Assembly (NCBI RefSeq): GCF_003732425.1
Contig: NZ_MOBX01000003.1
Coordinates: 558,001-622,000, forward strand
DNA: 64,000 nucleotides
Direction: 5' to 3'
Origin: Pseudomonas fluorescens
Lineage (GTDB): Bacteria > Pseudomonadota > Gammaproteobacteria > Pseudomonadales > Pseudomonadaceae
Under the pieces are notes generated by a model that was not told where the DNA came from, did no database searches, and was given only the letters and a program-made list of their open reading frames with translations. Positions 43,112-52,569 of this stretch are shown here, piece by piece. Position numbers and translations under genes: made by a program. The stretch's first letter is position 1, and every line of letters begins with the position of its first letter.

Positions 43112-46100
43112 ATGATTGCCCAGCTGTCCCCCGCCAAAGCCCTGACCCGCAATTACCAGCAGTTCCTGCAAGCCCTGAAAGCCAGCGGCTTTCGCGGGGA
43201 AATCAGCGCCGACTACGCCAGTCGCGTCGTGCTGGCGACGGACAATTCGATCTATCAGCGCCTGCCGCAAGCGGCGGTGTTTCCGCTGGACGCCGAAGAC
43301 GTGGCGCGAGTGGCACGGCTGATCGCCGAACCGGCGTACCAGCAGGTGGTGATCACTCCGCGTGGCGGCGGCACTGGCACCAACGGCCAATCGCTGACGG
43401 ACGGCATCGTCGTCGACCTGTCGCGGCACATGAACCGCATTCTGGAAATCAACGTTGAAGAGCGCTGGGTGCGCGTGCAGGCCGGGGTGGTCAAGGATCA
43501 ACTCAACGCCGCATTGAAATCCGCCGGGCTGTTTTTCGCTCCGGAGCTATCGACCTCCAACCGCGCCACCGTCGGCGGCATGATCAACACCGATGCCAGT
43601 GGTCAGGGCAGTTGCACCTATGGCAAGACCCGTGACCATGTGCTCGAACTCGACATGATCCTGCGCGGTGGCGAGCGTCTGCACGGGCTGCCTCTTGAGG
43701 AAAGCGAACTCGAAGCCCTGTGCGCCCGCGAAGATCGCGTCGGTGAAGTCTATCGCTGCGCCCGGCAGATCATTGATGAGCAGGGTGAGCTGATCAAAGA
43801 ACGTTTCCCCGATCTCAACCGCTGCCTGACCGGTTATGACCTGGCGCACCTGCGTGAGGCGGACAACCGTTTCAACCTCAACAGCGTGCTGTGCGGTGCT
43901 GAAGGCTCGCTGGGGTTTGTCGTCGAGGCGCGGCTGAATGTCTTGCCGATTCCCAAGCACACGATGCTGGTGAACATCCGCTACGCCGGGTTCATGGACG
44001 CACTGCGCGACGCCCGTGCCTTGATGGCGCTCAAGCCGTTGTCGATCGAAACCGTCGACTCGAAAGTGCTGTTGCTGGCGATGCAAGACATCGTCTGGCA
44101 CGGCGTCGCCGAGTATTTCCCGGAAAGCGCCGAGCGGCCGACCCTGGGCATCAACCTGGTGGAGTTTTGCGGCGACGATCCCGAAGAGCTGCAACGCCGC
44201 GTCGAGGCGTTTGTCGAGCACTTGAGCAGCGACCGCACTGTCGAGCGTTTGGGCCATACGCTGGCGGTCGGGCACGCAGCGGTAAACAAGGTCTACGGCA
44301 TGCGCAAACGTGCGGTGGGCCTGCTCGGCAACGTCGCCGGTGAAGCGCGGCCGCAGCCTTTTGTTGAAGACACCGCGGTGCCGCCGCAGCACCTGGCCGA
44401 ATACATTGCCGAGTTGCGCGACCTGCTCGACAGCCATGGTTTGCAGTACGGCATGTTCGGCCACGTCGATGCAGGCGTGCTGCACGTGCGGCCGATTCTC
44501 GACATGAAAGATCCGCAGCAAGCGGCATTGGTGCGCCCGGTGTCCGATGGCGTCGCCGCGTTGACCCAGCGTTACGGTGGCCTGTTGTGGGGTGAGCACG
44601 GCAAAGGTTTGCGCTCGGAATACGCGCCGGCCTTTTTCGGTGAACTCTACCCGGCGCTGCAAGCCTTGAAGGCCGCGTTCGATCCGTTCAACCAGTTCAA
44701 CCCGGGCAAGATTGCCACCCCGGCCAACACTGGCGCTGCACTGCTGAAAATCGACGAAGTCACTTTGCGCGGTGAACTCGATCGGCAGATCGACGAAAAG
44801 GTCTGGCAGAGCTACGGCGCGGCCATGCACTGCAACGGCAACGGCGCCTGCTACAACTTTGATCCCGACGACGCGATGTGCCCGTCGTGGAAAGCCACTC
44901 GCGAACGTGCGCAATCGCCCAAGGGCCGCGCCTCGTTGATCCGCGAGTGGCTGCGTTTGCAGGGCGAGGCGGGTGTCGATGTGTTGTCGGATGCGATTCG
45001 CAAGCCAGCGTTTTTCAGCACGTTGTGGCAGCGCTGGCGCAACAGTCGTGCGCAGGCCGAAGACTTCTCCCACGAAGTCTACGACGCCATGGCCGGTTGT
45101 CTGGCGTGCAAGTCCTGCGCGGGGCAGTGCCCGGTCAAGGTCAATGTGCCGGAGTTTCGCTCGCGCTTTCTCGAGCTGTATCACAGCCGTTATTTGCGCC
45201 CGGCGCGGGATTATCTGATCGCTTCGCTGGAATACAGCATCCCGTACATGGCGCGGATTCCGGCGCTGTACAACGGTTTGATGGGCGCTGCGTGGGTGCG
45301 CCGCCTGCTGGAACGGGTCGGTGGCATGGTCGATGTGCCGCTGCTCAGTCGCTTCGATTTCCACGCGGCGATGCGCCGCTGGCAGGTGCAACCAGCGACG
45401 GTGTCGACCCTGGCGACGCTGACTCCGGCGCAACGCGAACGCAGCGTGGTCATCGTGCAGGATGCCTTCACGCGCTACTTCGAAGCGCCGCTGTTGGCCG
45501 ATCTGGTCGAGCTGATTTCGCGTCTGGGTTATCAGGTGTATCTGGCGCCGTTCAGCGCCAACGGCAAGCCGTTGCACGTGCAGGGCTTCCTCTCGGCGTT
45601 CAACCGCGCGGCGTTGCGCAATGCCCGGCAGTTGCGGGAATTGGCGGACATCGGTGTGCCGTTACTGGGCCTCGATCCGGCGATGACGTTGGTGTATCGC
45701 CAGGAATACCTGAAAGTCCCCGGCATGGAGCAATGCCCGGAGGTGGCGCTGGTGCAGGAATGGTTGCTCAAGGTCATGCCGGAGCAGGCGCAGCAAGATA
45801 GAGCCGCATCGTTCCGACTGCTCGCCCATTGCACCGAGAAAACCAATGCCCCGGCCGCGACTCGGCAGTGGGAACAAGTGTTCGAGCGCGCAGGGTTGAA
45901 ACTGGCCACGCAAACCACCGGTTGCTGCGGCATGTCCGGCACTTACGGCCACGAAGCGCGCAATCGTGAAACTTCAGCGGTGATCTACGAGCAGTCGTGG
46001 GCGCGTCAGGTAGAGGCGCCGGCAGAGCAGGGCGAAGCACTGGCGACCGGTTATTCCTGCCGCAGTCAGGTCAAGCGCCAGTCGGATCAGGCACTGCGCC

Positions 46101-46138
46101 ATCCGTTGCAGGTGCTGCTGACGGCTCTGCGTCGCTGA
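43112..46138 (+). CDS. ydiJ: FAD/Fe-S D-2-hydroxyacid dehydrogenase (YdiJ/D-2-hydroxyglutarate dehydrogenase type)
   Basis: This 1008-residue fusion has three parts. A FAD-binding PCMH domain (about 50-270) carries PRGGGTGTNGQS, and a C-terminal FAD-oxidase cap extends to ~520. Two Fe-S regions follow, with CNGNGAC near 574 and CLACKSCAGQCP near 663. The GlpC-like C-terminal domain has TGCCGMSGTYGHE near 936. This order matches E. coli YdiJ (1018 residues), a D-2-hydroxyglutarate dehydrogenase feeding electrons to the respiratory chain. Substrate overlap with D-lactate is possible. The last 68 bases are also coding on the other strand (end of pqiA). Confidence 0.85.
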   Translation: MIAQLSPAKALTRNYQQFLQALKASGFRGEISADYASRVVLATDNSIYQRLPQAAVFPLDAEDVARVARLIAEPAYQQVVITPRGGGTGTNGQSLTDGIVVDLSRHMNRILEINVEERWVRVQAGVVKDQLNAALKSAGLFFAPELSTSNRATVGGMINTDASGQGSCTYGKTRDHVLELDMILRGGERLHGLPLEESELEALCAREDRVGEVYRCARQIIDEQGELIKERFPDLNRCLTGYDLAHLREADNRFNLNSVLCGAEGSLGFVVEARLNVLPIPKHTMLVNIRYAGFMDALRDARALMALKPLSIETVDSKVLLLAMQDIVWHGVAEYFPESAERPTLGINLVEFCGDDPEELQRRVEAFVEHLSSDRTVERLGHTLAVGHAAVNKVYGMRKRAVGLLGNVAGEARPQPFVEDTAVPPQHLAEYIAELRDLLDSHGLQYGMFGHVDAGVLHVRPILDMKDPQQAALVRPVSDGVAALTQRYGGLLWGEHGKGLRSEYAPAFFGELYPALQALKAAFDPFNQFNPGKIATPANTGAALLKIDEVTLRGELDRQIDEKVWQSYGAAMHCNGNGACYNFDPDDAMCPSWKATRERAQSPKGRASLIREWLRLQGEAGVDVLSDAIRKPAFFSTLWQRWRNSRAQAEDFSHEVYDAMAGCLACKSCAGQCPVKVNVPEFRSRFLELYHSRYLRPARDYLIASLEYSIPYMARIPALYNGLMGAAWVRRLLERVGGMVDVPLLSRFDFHAAMRRWQVQPATVSTLATLTPAQRERSVVIVQDAFTRYFEAPLLADLVELISRLGYQVYLAPFSANGKPLHVQGFLSAFNRAALRNARQLRELADIGVPLLGLDPAMTLVYRQEYLKVPGMEQCPEVALVQEWLLKVMPEQAQQDRAASFRLLAHCTEKTNAPAATRQWEQVFERAGLKLATQTTGCCGMSGTYGHEARNRETSAVIYEQSWARQVEAPAEQGEALATGYSCRSQVKRQSDQALRHPLQVLLTALRR

Positions 46139-46760
46139 GCTGTTCATCGTCCGGAGCGTTGTCCCAGATCAGCCGGGGGTCGAAGCTCATTGCCGAGAGC
46201 ATGGTCAGCACCACGACCATGCCGAAGAACAGGATGCCCGATCGCGGTTCGATATCGCCCAGTGTCTGGAACTTCACCAACGCTGCGACCAGTGCGACCA
46301 CCAGCACATCGAGCATTGACCAGTAGCCGATCAGCTCGACGAAGCGGAACATTTTCGAGCGCTCCCGGCGTGCCCAGCCACTGTCGCGTTGCACAGTGAT
46401 CAACAACAGCGACAGGGCGACGAACTTGACGCCCGGCACGGCGATACTGGCGATAAAGATGATCAGTGCGATGTCCCACGCGCCATGCTGCCAGAACTCC
46501 AGCACGCCGCTCATGATCGTGCTGTCGGCGCCGTTGCCGAGCATGGTGGTGTTCATCACCGGCAGCAGGTTGGCGGGCACATAAAACGCCAGCGCGGCGA
46601 GCAGATACGCCCACGTACGCGTTAATGAGTTGGTTTTGCGCCGATGCAGCGGCGCATCGCAACGCGGGCATTCGTGCGGCCCGTCGGTCATGTCGCAGGC
46701 CAGGCCACAGCTGTGGCACAGGCACAGGTTGAGTTCGCTGGCAGTCGCGGGTCGGTTCAT
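46071..46760 (-). CDS. pqiA: PqiA-like membrane protein, second of two
   Basis: This 229-residue protein has an N-terminal zinc ribbon (CLCHSCGLACD, ECPRCDAPL). Four membrane helices follow, with PVMNTTMLGNGADSTIMSGV, the usual PqiA loop with its conserved N-T. The C-terminal acidic Pro/Ala tail (DAEPSAAPATDGAVPDPTGA) has no counterpart in the family and reaches into the convergent dehydrogenase gene. PqiA subunits work with PqiB/PqiC in lipid transport between membranes, but no pqiB or pqiC follows here. It overlaps its upstream partner by four bases. Confidence 0.8.
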   Translation of the reverse strand: MNRPATASELNLCLCHSCGLACDMTDGPHECPRCDAPLHRRKTNSLTRTWAYLLAALAFYVPANLLPVMNTTMLGNGADSTIMSGVLEFWQHGAWDIALIIFIASIAVPGVKFVALSLLLITVQRDSGWARRERSKMFRFVELIGYWSMLDVLVVALVAALVKFQTLGDIEPRSGILFFGMVVVLTMLSAMSFDPRLIWDNAPDDEQLSDAEPSAAPATDGAVPDPTGA

Positions 46761-47353
46761 GGAATGTCCCAGAGATCACGGATATCGCGGCCGGCAATCC
46801 TGATCATCATCAGGCTCAACACGGCCAGCGCGAACAAGCCGATGCCGGGCAACACATCGAGCATTCCGGCGAGTTTGAACACCGCCACCATCGCCCCCAG
46901 CAGACACACTTCGAGCATGCTCCACGGCCGCAGGGTTTCCAGCCAGCGCATGCATAACTTGAAGCCCGGGGCACGTCGCGAAGAGAGGGCGAAGCTCAGC
47001 ACCCAGACCAGCAGCACCAATTGAAACGCCGGGGCGATAATGATCGAAATGGCTGCGACCATCGCCATGAAGGTGATCGGCCCCTGACTCAGCGCCAGCA
47101 CCGAATCCCACAGCGTCGCGCTGTTTTTCAGGCCTTTGAGGCTGATGCTCATCACCGGGTAGAAGTTGGCGAACAGCCACAGCATCGCCGCCGTGAAGGT
47201 CAGGGCCAGGCGTTGTTCGACGGTCAAACCGTTGAAGCGCTGGAGCACGCCGCCGCAACGTACGCAGGAGGTTTTCTGGTGTTTGGCCAGCACGGCTTTT
47301 TCGTACACGCAGTCGCAGTGTTCGCAAATGATCAGGTGTTCGGTGTTGACCAT
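46757..47353 (-). CDS. pqiA: PqiA-like membrane protein, first of two
   Basis: This 198-residue protein has a zinc-ribbon N-terminus (CEHCDCVYEK, CVRCGGVL) and four membrane helices, including LFANFYPVMSISLKG. It is the half corresponding to the first PqiA repeat; in E. coli both halves are one protein. Start ATG 47353 is taken over a TTG two codons upstream. The next gene starts in its stop (ATGA). Confidence 0.8.
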   Translation of the reverse strand: MVNTEHLIICEHCDCVYEKAVLAKHQKTSCVRCGGVLQRFNGLTVEQRLALTFTAAMLWLFANFYPVMSISLKGLKNSATLWDSVLALSQGPITFMAMVAAISIIIAPAFQLVLLVWVLSFALSSRRAPGFKLCMRWLETLRPWSMLEVCLLGAMVAVFKLAGMLDVLPGIGLFALAVLSLMMIRIAGRDIRDLWDIP

Positions 47354-47571
47354 GGACAACGCTCGACAACAGGCCGCAAGGGCAGGGGGACCTGATCACT
47401 ATAGAAGCCTGAGGCCGGAGGGCAACCTGGATGGCGTGATCGGCTGCGGTTTTCTGAGAATCGCTATCGATTGCGCTTTGGATTTGGCTTTTTGGTGTTA
47501 TAAGGTAACGCGAATTTTTCAGGGTAGTCCTTGTCGGCGCCCGCTGTTATCCCTTCGATTGCGAAACGCTC

Positions 47572-48738
47572 ATGACCATTGTGCTCCCCCGTTCTGCCCC
47601 GTTGACTGGCCGGCTGCTGTCCATTGATGCCCTCAGAGGCCTGGTCATTCTGTTCATGCTGCTGGACCACGTGCGTGAAACCTTTTTGCTGCATCGCCAG
47701 GTCGTCGACCCGATGGACATTGCCAGCACCGAGCCGGCGCTGTTTTTCAGTCGCACGTTGGCGCATCTGTGCGCGCCGGTGTTTGTGTTGCTGACCGGAT
47801 TGTCGGCATGGTTATTCGGCGAAAAGTACGCGGGCAAGGCCGATGTCAGTGCGTTTCTGTTCAAGCGCGGTCTGTTTCTGGTGGTGCTGGAGTTTACGCT
47901 GGTGAACTTCGCGTGGACGTTCCAGCTGCCGCCGAGCGTGATTTATCTGCAGGTGATCTGGGCGATCGGCTTGAGCATGATCGCCTTGTCGCTGCTGGTG
48001 TGGCTGCCGCGCTGGTTGTTGCTGACGTTGAGCCTGATGATCATCGGCGGACACAACCTGCTCGACGCGGTGCATTTTCCAGTGGAGTCGGTGCTGCATG
48101 TGCCGTGGGCGATTTTGCATGATCGCGGCTGGATCGAAGTCAGCGACAACCTTCGTCTGCGCACGTCCTATCCGTTGTTGCCGTGGATCGGTGTGATCGG
48201 TCTGGGTTATGCGCTGGGGCCGTGGTTTGCTCGCGGCGTTGAAGCGGGTTTGCGTCAGCGCCACCTGCTGATCGCGGGTAGCGCCGGGCTGCTCGGTTTT
48301 GTCGGGCTGCGGTTGATCAACGGCTATGGCGAAAAACCATGGACCGCGGGCGACACGTTGCTGCAAACCCTGATGAGCTTTTTCAACATCACCAAGTACC
48401 CGCCGTCGTTGTTGTTTATCGCGCTGACCGTGAGCGTCGGGCTGTTGCTGCTACTGGCGTTCGAGCGTGTACAGGATCGTCGCTGGATTCGTTGGCTGAC
48501 CGTGTTCGGTTCGGCGCCGATGTTTTTCTACCTGCTGCATCTGTACGCGTTGAAGGTGATGTACTTGATCGGCGTGGCCCTGTTCGGGCTGAATCAGGGC
48601 AGCTATTTCGGCTTTTCGTCGGTGGCGGCGATCTGGTTGGCGGCGGTGATTCTGGCGGTTGCGCTGTTCCCGGCCGTGCGTTGGTTTTCGGCGTTGAAGG
48701 CCCGGCGCCGCGACATGGCCTGGTTGAAATATCTGTAA
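47572..48738 (+). CDS. DUF1624/heparan-glucosaminide acetyltransferase-like membrane protein
   Basis: This 388-residue protein has ten hydrophobic helices. The N-terminal motif LLSIDALRGLVILFMLLDHVRE (RG...D H) is shared with acyltransferases of the DUF1624 (YeiB/OpgC-like) group, and VFGSAPMFFYLLHLYALKV matches their C-terminal half. Transfer of an acyl group across the inner membrane is plausible, but the substrate is unknown. The start is ATG 47572. It is convergent with the LysR gene (four bases between stops). Confidence 0.75.
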   Translation: MTIVLPRSAPLTGRLLSIDALRGLVILFMLLDHVRETFLLHRQVVDPMDIASTEPALFFSRTLAHLCAPVFVLLTGLSAWLFGEKYAGKADVSAFLFKRGLFLVVLEFTLVNFAWTFQLPPSVIYLQVIWAIGLSMIALSLLVWLPRWLLLTLSLMIIGGHNLLDAVHFPVESVLHVPWAILHDRGWIEVSDNLRLRTSYPLLPWIGVIGLGYALGPWFARGVEAGLRQRHLLIAGSAGLLGFVGLRLINGYGEKPWTAGDTLLQTLMSFFNITKYPPSLLFIALTVSVGLLLLLAFERVQDRRWIRWLTVFGSAPMFFYLLHLYALKVMYLIGVALFGLNQGSYFGFSSVAAIWLAAVILAVALFPAVRWFSALKARRRDMAWLKYL

Positions 48739-48742
48739 AGGC

Positions 48743-49633
48743 CTAACGCCGGTTGCGCACGAAGTCGATAAACGCCTTCAGCGGCGCCGGCACGTGGCGC
48801 CGGCTCGGGTAGTACAGGTGCAGACCCGGATAGTAGGGGCACCAGTCTGCCAGCACTTGCACCAGCCGTCCGCTGGCGAGGTGTTCGCTGACCATGTCTT
48901 CGAACACATAAGCCAGCCCCAGCCCCTGCAGCGCGGGCCCGACCATCAGGCTGACATCGCCGAGGGTCAGCGCGCCGTTGACTTCTATTTCCTGGGCGAT
49001 GCCGCCACGTTCGAGTTCCCAGCGATACAGCGAGCCGCTTGGGAAACGGTGGCGGATACACGGTAATCCGTGCAGGTCCGCGGGTTTTTGCGGTGCCGCG
49101 TGGCGTTCGAAAAACGCGGGTGAGCCGACGACCACCGAGCGCAGGGTCGGTCCGATTGGCAGCGACACCATGTCGGCTTCCAGGCGATCACCGAAGCGCA
49201 CGCCGGCATCGAACCCGCTGGCCACGATATCCAACAGGGCATCGCTCTCGACCACTTCCAGACGAACGTCCGGATACGCCTGCAAAAACTCGCTGGCAAT
49301 TGGCAGCAACACCAGTTCGCAGGCTTGCCGCCCGCAGGTGATGCGCAGGTTGCCCGAGGGTTTGTCGCGGAAATGGTTGAGGTCTTCCAAAGCGTCGTCG
49401 ATGTCGCGAAACGCCGGTTTCAGCCGCGCATACAGACGCTCGCCAGCCTCGGTCAACGCCACGCTGCGGGTGGTGCGATTGAACAGGCGCACGCCGAGGC
49501 GGTTTTCCAGGGCCTTTACCGAATGGCTCAAGGCGGAGGGTGTGAGGCCCAGTTCGATGGCCGCTTTACTGAAGTTCAAATGCTGCGCGGTGCACAGGAA
49601 TACGGACAGATCTGCCGCCGAAGGTGATTTCAT
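48743..49633 (-). CDS. LysR family regulator, divergent from the MFS exporter
   Basis: This 296-residue protein has the HTH HLNFSKAAIELGLTPSALSHS near 16-40. The effector domain contains GNLRITCGRQACELVLLP and ASGFDAGVRFGDRLEADMV, typical of the CrgA-like group. It is divergent from the drug-type MFS gene (198-base gap), so it probably controls it, often as an autorepressor. Confidence 0.85.
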   Translation of the reverse strand: MKSPSAADLSVFLCTAQHLNFSKAAIELGLTPSALSHSVKALENRLGVRLFNRTTRSVALTEAGERLYARLKPAFRDIDDALEDLNHFRDKPSGNLRITCGRQACELVLLPIASEFLQAYPDVRLEVVESDALLDIVASGFDAGVRFGDRLEADMVSLPIGPTLRSVVVGSPAFFERHAAPQKPADLHGLPCIRHRFPSGSLYRWELERGGIAQEIEVNGALTLGDVSLMVGPALQGLGLAYVFEDMVSEHLASGRLVQVLADWCPYYPGLHLYYPSRRHVPAPLKAFIDFVRNRR

Positions 49634-49831
49634 CTGTGAATGCCTTTCACAAAGTCATGCAAATTTGTTGGGATTATCGCATCAGTAGCACGGCCTTAAA
49701 ATCGCATCAACTTCGACCAGGTTTGAGGCCGCTCGCGCTCATTCACCGTCTGCAAACTTCGGTGGATTTTTCTGGATTTTTCACGCCTTATTCGCTGCGT
49801 CATGCAGCTTTTTGATTGCTCAAGGGATGGG

Positions 49832-51379
49832 ATGATGAACGCTATGACTCAGCCGCACGGAACGCGCGACAAGTTGCTCATACTGGCGGCCGTGTGCCTC
49901 TCGGCACTGGTCCTGCCGTTAAGTTTCACTGGCGGCGCAGTGGCGACACCGGCCATCGGCCGGGACTTGGGCGGCAGCCCGGTGGCGCTGACCTGGATCA
50001 CCAATGCGTTTATGTTGTCGTTCGGCAGTTTGCTGATGGCCGCCGGGGCGTTGGCTGATGTATACGGACGCAAACGCCTGTTCACCTTCGGCATGCTGCT
50101 GTTCACCGTTGCGTCGATCGCGCAGAGTCTGGCGCCTTCGGTGTTCTGGCTGGACGTGTTGCGCGCGGTTCAAGGTGTCGCGGGGGCGGCGGCGCTGGCC
50201 AGTGGCTCGGCGGCGCTGGCGCAAGAGTTCGAAGGGCATGCCCGGACCCGGGCGTACAGCGTGCTGGGCACTACGTTCGGCATTGGTCTGGCTTTCGGTC
50301 CGTTGGTCGCCGGCGCGCTGATCGAGGCCTTCAACTGGCGGGCGATTTTTGTCTTTACCGCGTTGATTGGAATCATCGCGCTGGTTTTTGGGGTGCCGCG
50401 CATGCGCGAAACCCGCGACCCGCAGGCCAAAGGGCTGGACTGGCCGGGCACGCTGCTGTTCAGCGCAATGCTGGCGCTGTTCACATTTGGCCTGATCCAG
50501 GCGCCGGACAGTGGTTGGGACAGTCCGCTGGTGCTCGGTCTATTGGGCGCTTCGGCGGTGTTGCTGGCAGCGTTCGTGATCGTCGAAATGCGTGTCGAGC
50601 GGCCGATGCTGGATCTGACCTTGTTCCGTTATCCGCGATTCATTGGCGTGCAGATGCTGCCGATCGGCACCTGTTTCTGCTACATCGTGCTGGTGGTGAT
50701 GTTGCCGCTGCGCTTCATCGGTGTTGAGGGCCTGAGCGAGATCGATGCCGGTCTGCTGTTGCTGGCGTTGTCGGCGCCAATGCTGGTGGTGCCGATGCTG
50801 GCCGCGTCGCTGGCGCGCTTCGTTTCTGCCGGCATCTTGTCCGGTGCCGGGTTTCTGATTGCCGCCGTGGGCTTGCATTGGCTGAGTCTGTACAACGTCG
50901 GTGAGCCGAAAATTGCGTTGGTGGTGCCGATGCTGCTGATCGGTATGGGCGCCGGTTTACCGTGGGGGCTGATGGATGGTTTGTCGGTCAGTGTCGTGCC
51001 GAAAGAACGCGCCGGTATGGCGGCGGGTATCTTCAGCACCGTGCGCGTGGCGGGTGAGGGGATTGCTCTGGCGATTGTCGCGGCAGTGCTGGCGTCATTG
51101 CTGCACGCTGATCTGTCGAGTGCCCTGCACGCAGTGACAGGCAGTGCCGAGGCGTCGCTGATCGCCGAGACCGCGCACCGGGTGACCACCGGCGATATGG
51201 CGCATGCGATCAACAGCGTTCCGGGGCTGGCCAACGAGCGTTTGGTGCAAGGTTATGCGTCGGCGTTTCAGTACCTGCTGCACATCCTGACCGTGATCAC
51301 ACTGATGTCGGCGGCGGTGGTGTTGGGGTTGTTGAGCAAGGATCGCAGCGTCGCCGAGCCACAACAGGCTGCCGCATAA
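49832..51379 (+). CDS. MFS exporter, DHA2 (EmrB/QacA-like) type
   Basis: This 515-residue protein has fourteen helices. VATPAIGRDLGGSPVALTWITNAFMLSFGSLL is present in parts, as is the DVYGRKRLF motif A between helices 2-3. The duplicated motif LRAVQGVAGAAALASGSAAL includes the antiporter motif C region. It exports toxic compounds with proton antiport. ATG 49832 follows AAGGGATGGG; ATG 49835 is equally possible. The long REPIN array begins eight bases after its stop. Confidence 0.85.
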   Translation: MMNAMTQPHGTRDKLLILAAVCLSALVLPLSFTGGAVATPAIGRDLGGSPVALTWITNAFMLSFGSLLMAAGALADVYGRKRLFTFGMLLFTVASIAQSLAPSVFWLDVLRAVQGVAGAAALASGSAALAQEFEGHARTRAYSVLGTTFGIGLAFGPLVAGALIEAFNWRAIFVFTALIGIIALVFGVPRMRETRDPQAKGLDWPGTLLFSAMLALFTFGLIQAPDSGWDSPLVLGLLGASAVLLAAFVIVEMRVERPMLDLTLFRYPRFIGVQMLPIGTCFCYIVLVVMLPLRFIGVEGLSEIDAGLLLLALSAPMLVVPMLAASLARFVSAGILSGAGFLIAAVGLHWLSLYNVGEPKIALVVPMLLIGMGAGLPWGLMDGLSVSVVPKERAGMAAGIFSTVRVAGEGIALAIVAAVLASLLHADLSSALHAVTGSAEASLIAETAHRVTTGDMAHAINSVPGLANERLVQGYASAFQYLLHILTVITLMSAAVVLGLLSKDRSVAEPQQAAA

Positions 51380-51386
51380 ACCCAAT

Positions 51387-52553
51387 GTGGGAGCGAGTCT
51401 GCTCGCGAAAGCGGTGAGTCAGCAACGGATGTGTTGACTGAGATTGCCTCTTCGCGAGCAGGCTCGCTCCCACTTTGGATTGTGCCAAGCCACCTATTTT
51501 CAATCTATCTGCGAATCCCTGTGGGAGTGAGCCTGCTCGCGATAGCGGTGAGTCAGACAATGGAGATGTTGACTGGGCCGGCCTCATCGCGAGCAGGCTC
51601 ACTCCCACTTTGGATTGTGCCAAGCCACCTATTTTTAATCTGTCTGCGAATCCCTGTGGGAGCGAGCCTGCTCGCGATAGCGGTGAGTCAGCAACGGATG
51701 TGTTGACTGAGATTGCCTCTTCGCGAGCAGGCTCGCTCTCACTTTGGATTGTGCCAAGCCACCTATTTTCAATCTGTCTGCGAATCCCTGTGGGAGCGAG
51801 CCTGCTCGCGATAGCGGTGAGTCAGACGATGGAGATGTTGACTGGGCCGGCCTCTTCGCGAGCAAGCTCGCTCCCACTTTGGATTGTGCCAAGCCACCTA
51901 TTTTCAATCTGTCTGCGAATCCCTGTGGGAGCGAGCCTGCTCGCGATAGCGGTGAGTCAGACAATGGAGATGTTGACTGGGCTGGCCTCAACGCGAGCAG
52001 GCTCACTCCCACTTTGGATTGTGCCAAGCCACCTATTTTCAATCTGTCTGCGAATCCCTGTGGGAGCGAGCCTGCTCGCGATAGCGGTGAGTCAGCAACG
52101 GATGTGTTGACTGAGATTGCCTCTTCGCGAGCAGGCTCGCTCCCACTTTGGATTGTGCCAAGCCAACTATTTTCAATCTGTCTGCGAATCCCTGTGGGAG
52201 TGAGCCTGCTCGCGATAGCGGTGAGTCAGCAACGGATGTGTTGACTGAGATTGCCTCTTCGCGAGCAGGCTCGCTCCCACTTTGGATTGTGCCAAGCCAC
52301 CTGTTTTCAATCTGTCTGCGAATCCCTGTGGGAGCGAGTCTGCTCGCGAAAGCGGTGAGTCAGCAACGGATGTGTTGACTGAGATTGCCTCTTCGCGAGC
52401 AGGCTCGCCCCCACTTTGGATTGTGCCAAGCCACCTATTTTCAATCTGTCTGCGAATCCCTGTGGGAGTGAGCCTGCTCGCGATAGCGGTGAGTCAGACA
52501 ATGGAGATGTTGACTGGGCCGGCCTCATCGCGAGCAGGCTCACTTCTACAGGG
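51387..52553. repeat. Tandem array of nine REPIN units, 134/135-bp period
   Basis: Nine units begin with GTGGGAG(C/T)GAG at 51387, 51521, 51656, 51790, 51925, 52060, 52194, 52328 and 52462. Each carries a left REP, a loop, a right inverted REP (TCGCGAGCAGGCTCGCTCCCA type) and a constant 50-base spacer (TTTGGATTGTGCCAAGCCACC...CTGCGAATCCCT). Two loop types occur. Type A (CAGCAACGGATGTG) gives a 134-bp unit and type B (CAGACAATGGAGATG) a 135-bp unit, in the order A B A B B A A A B. All arms can fold as hairpins. The array lies between convergent genes. The open reading frames inside are repeat artefacts. Confidence 0.95.
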
Positions 52554-52569
52554 GTTTCAGGTGTCTGGA

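Noticed and set aside
51475..52543. Open reading frames on both strands across the repeat array, coding peptides with repeating blocks such as MDCAKPPIFNLSANPCG
   Set aside because: They come from the REPIN array itself. The frame holds only because the repeat has few stop codons, and the product is repetitive and mirrored on the other strand.
51387..52553. CRISPR array
   Set aside because: The repeat unit is 134/135 bp with internal inverted repeats, and the spacers are not unique. There are no cas genes nearby.
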